Assembly (NCBI RefSeq): GCF_030540825.1
Contig: NZ_JAUOEO010000002.1
Span: forward strand, 434,001-498,000
DNA: 64,000 bases
Reading direction: 5' to 3'
Source: Flavivirga spongiicola
GTDB taxonomy: Bacteria > Bacteroidota > Bacteroidia > Flavobacteriales > Flavobacteriaceae
A model generated the notes under the pieces. That model did no database searches. It was not told the DNA's origin and saw only the letters and a program-made list of their open reading frames with translations. A program made the translations under genes and the position numbers. Below are positions 62,510 through 64,000 of this stretch, piece after piece (within the stretch, counting starts at the first letter, position 1; the number at the start of each line of letters is the position of its first letter).

Positions 62510-63790
62510 TTAAAATTCAAGATTGAGCTTTATATAACCATCATGGCCATTCCCAAATTGATCTACATCCGGCCAAATAGTCTGATACTTGTATTTGTTT
62601 TTTAGTTGTAGATTGTCTAGATCTGTAAACCTCTCAAACTGTCTATAATTAAAGACTAGTGTCTTTAATTTTTCGGTTCCATGACTTTTTACAATTTGAG
62701 CCAGTGTGTCCATGTCCGGATGACTATAATGCCCGGATCCATTAGTGGAAAATAGATAATATTCAGATAAAATATTAGCAATTAATTCAGGATTATTGTT
62801 CTTATTAGCCCCATGGTGTGGTACTTTGAAAACATCGAGCTTAACCGGTAATTCAAGATCAGCTCTTTGAGCTACCAATTTTTGCAATTGCCCCAACAAC
62901 TGACTTGGGATACTATCTCCCGGGAACAGTAGTTTTTTACTAATGTCAGTTCCATTATCATATTCCAACATAAAAATAATGGAAGCTCCATTAGTTGGGG
63001 ATTTGTCTTCTGGATGGGACCAAAGGTCCTTGTAATTAGCTGTGACCCAGTCATGATCAACAGCTACAGGTGATGAAGGATCCGGTTGTTCCAGTTGTTC
63101 CAGGTCCGACTGTCGCATTTCTTCCATCATAAGTTCGAAAGCATCATCAAAAAAAGCATCTTCATTTAGCTTTCCTTGAAAAATGGTCTTAAGATATTTA
63201 TACCAATGATTTGACATGTTATCAAGTGCTTCCTGAGTAGGCCCTAATACAGTGATCGATAAACCATCGTTTAGCTGAATCACTTTTGGTGAATCTGCCA
63301 TGGCAGTGGAACCCATAAAAGCCCCGTTCCAAGTATAGCCATGCTTCAATATTAGGCTTCCCAAACTTGTGCCTTGAGAATAACTCACCAAGCTGTTTGG
63401 ATCATCGGCGTTATTACTTTCCAACCCCGAAGGGATCTCAAAGAAATCCGTTTCATCTGCATGACTGCCAGATTCTTTGTTTTGAAAATGTAAATGTCTG
63501 TAGCTATTGAACCAAATATCATCAATACTGATGATATTTGGTTCCTGAGCCGAACCGTTTTCCTTTAAAAATGCAATAGCCCCGGAAATATGATCTGCAT
63601 CGATATGAGTCACGATTAATATGGAAATTCGTTTGCCTTCATCTTTTAAAGCTTGTAACCTGGGTTTTAAATGCTCCTTATAAGTGGAAATATAACCACA
63701 ATCAATAAGTATAATTTGTTGACCAACCTCAATTAAAATGGCATCACCATTAGCCGCAGGAAATAACTCTATTGATAATTTGATTGACAT
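62510..63790 (-). CDS. MBL-fold metallo-hydrolase, ComEC-like type
   Basis: This 426-aa protein has a metallo-beta-lactamase core: AANGDAILIEVGQQIILIDCG near residue 12, the metal motif THIDADHISG (His62, Asp64, Asp66, His67), FPGDS near residue 285 and VPHHGANKN near residue 325. The HxDxDH form and the GDAxLI start resemble the periplasmic/ComEC-type MBL hydrolases often encoded in defence islands. No signal peptide is seen. It is encoded upstream of the HNH-ATPase pair on the same strand, 400 bases away, so separate transcription is likely. Confidence 0.86.
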   Translation of the reverse strand: MSIKLSIELFPAANGDAILIEVGQQIILIDCGYISTYKEHLKPRLQALKDEGKRISILIVTHIDADHISGAIAFLKENGSAQEPNIISIDDIWFNSYRHLHFQNKESGSHADETDFFEIPSGLESNNADDPNSLVSYSQGTSLGSLILKHGYTWNGAFMGSTAMADSPKVIQLNDGLSITVLGPTQEALDNMSNHWYKYLKTIFQGKLNEDAFFDDAFELMMEEMRQSDLEQLEQPDPSSPVAVDHDWVTANYKDLWSHPEDKSPTNGASIIFMLEYDNGTDISKKLLFPGDSIPSQLLGQLQKLVAQRADLELPVKLDVFKVPHHGANKNNNPELIANILSEYYLFSTNGSGHYSHPDMDTLAQIVKSHGTEKLKTLVFNYRQFERFTDLDNLQLKNKYKYQTIWPDVDQFGNGHDGYIKLNLEF

Positions 63791-63918
63791 AGATGGCCTT
63801 ATTTAAATAATACAGAAAAAACAGGATTCAATAATGTATAAATATACTCTAAATTTTTGTCAGTCTATTTGTACGTAAGCTGATTTATTCGTATATTTTC
63901 GATGCAAATTCAGGTATA

Positions 63919-64000
63919 ATGGCAGACTCCTTCAGCAATCTAGTTCAGTCGCGAACTGTAAAGATCAAAGCTGGATCAAATATCGGAACTGGTGTACTAA
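63919..64000 (+). CDS. Start of a plus-strand gene, possibly trypsin-like (partial)
   Basis: ATG 63919 opens a frame to the window edge: MADSFSNLVQSRTVKIKAGS then NIGTGVL. The GSNIGTGVL pattern is the usual N-terminal strand of trypsin-like serine proteases (xxGTGxxI). Only 27 codons are visible, so the family is tentative. It diverges from the MBL gene over about 130 bases, which is the layout of protease/MBL pairs in some conflict systems. Confidence 0.5.
   Translation, partial: MADSFSNLVQSRTVKIKAGSNIGTGVL

Overview
The window is AT-rich DNA from a member of the Bacteroidota, most likely family Flavobacteriaceae. This rests on the gene order cdaA–folP–DUF1599–BT_3928-type–DppB-type permease–TlpA-like–tpiA–prmA–clpS, on TAnnTTTG-type -7 promoter elements, on lipoproteins with short lipoboxes, and on families largely restricted to this phylum (BT_3928, DUF1599, BF3164 propellers, NVEALA-like peptides). 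The species cannot be named from the sequence.

Bases 1-10,100 are core chromosome: a DUF3667 membrane protein cut by the left edge, the c-di-AMP synthase, folate synthesis, a small redox/transport block, triosephosphate isomerase, PrmA, a secreted M57 metalloprotease and ClpS. Bases 10,108-14,531 are a minus-strand sulfur module: an HMA protein, an ETHE1/CstB-like metallo-beta-lactamase with two rhodanese domains, a TauE/SafE exporter, two half-size YeeE/YedE transporters and a Crp/Fnr regulator. Two similar palindromes lie upstream of its two operons and are candidate operators.

An intact tRNA-Arg(ACG) at 14,614-14,687 marks the start of accessory DNA. Its 3' 48 bases are repeated perfectly at 25,399-25,446. 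Between the two copies lies a ~10.8 kb integrative element with a tyrosine recombinase, an HTH protein, an HUH-type Rep protein, a RadC-like protein and a complete type I restriction-modification system (hsdM-hsdS-hsdR). Beyond it are three more decayed tRNA-Arg 3' ends (25,552, 25,718 and 47,961). Four of the five tRNA 3' ends are followed by a clear intrinsic-terminator hairpin and the fifth by a decayed one, so the locus looks like a tandem integration hotspot.

Bases 25.7-48.0 kb lie between two diverged copies of one such tRNA-end/terminator segment. The interval holds integrase remnants and a one-directional gene set: two paralogous transglutaminase-like lipoproteins, an O-antigen-ligase/TPR protein, DUF1573, a membrane-fusion protein, two RND permeases, TolC, a small HTH protein, an 88-residue six-cysteine NVEALA-like precursor, BF3164 propeller lipoproteins, a CxxC lipoprotein and a type I signal peptidase. 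I read it as a locus for making, maturing and exporting a cysteine-rich peptide. The function is inferred.

Bases 48.3-52.2 kb hold a PKD lipoprotein, an MDR oxidoreductase, a small protein and an AraC regulator. Bases 52.7-59.0 kb are a tight six-gene plus-strand operon: an EEP-type phosphoesterase, a nucleoside 2-deoxyribosyltransferase-like protein, an unrecognised 529-aa protein, a GMC-like flavoprotein, an unrecognised 280-aa protein and a two-helix membrane protein. It converges on a minus-strand set: a TIGR02646/PtuB-type HNH protein, an HNH-AAA ATPase fusion (Septu-like) and an MBL-fold hydrolase. At the right edge the start of a plus-strand gene diverges from the MBL gene. The six-gene operon is the best candidate here for an undescribed system, possibly a defence or nucleotide-metabolism module.
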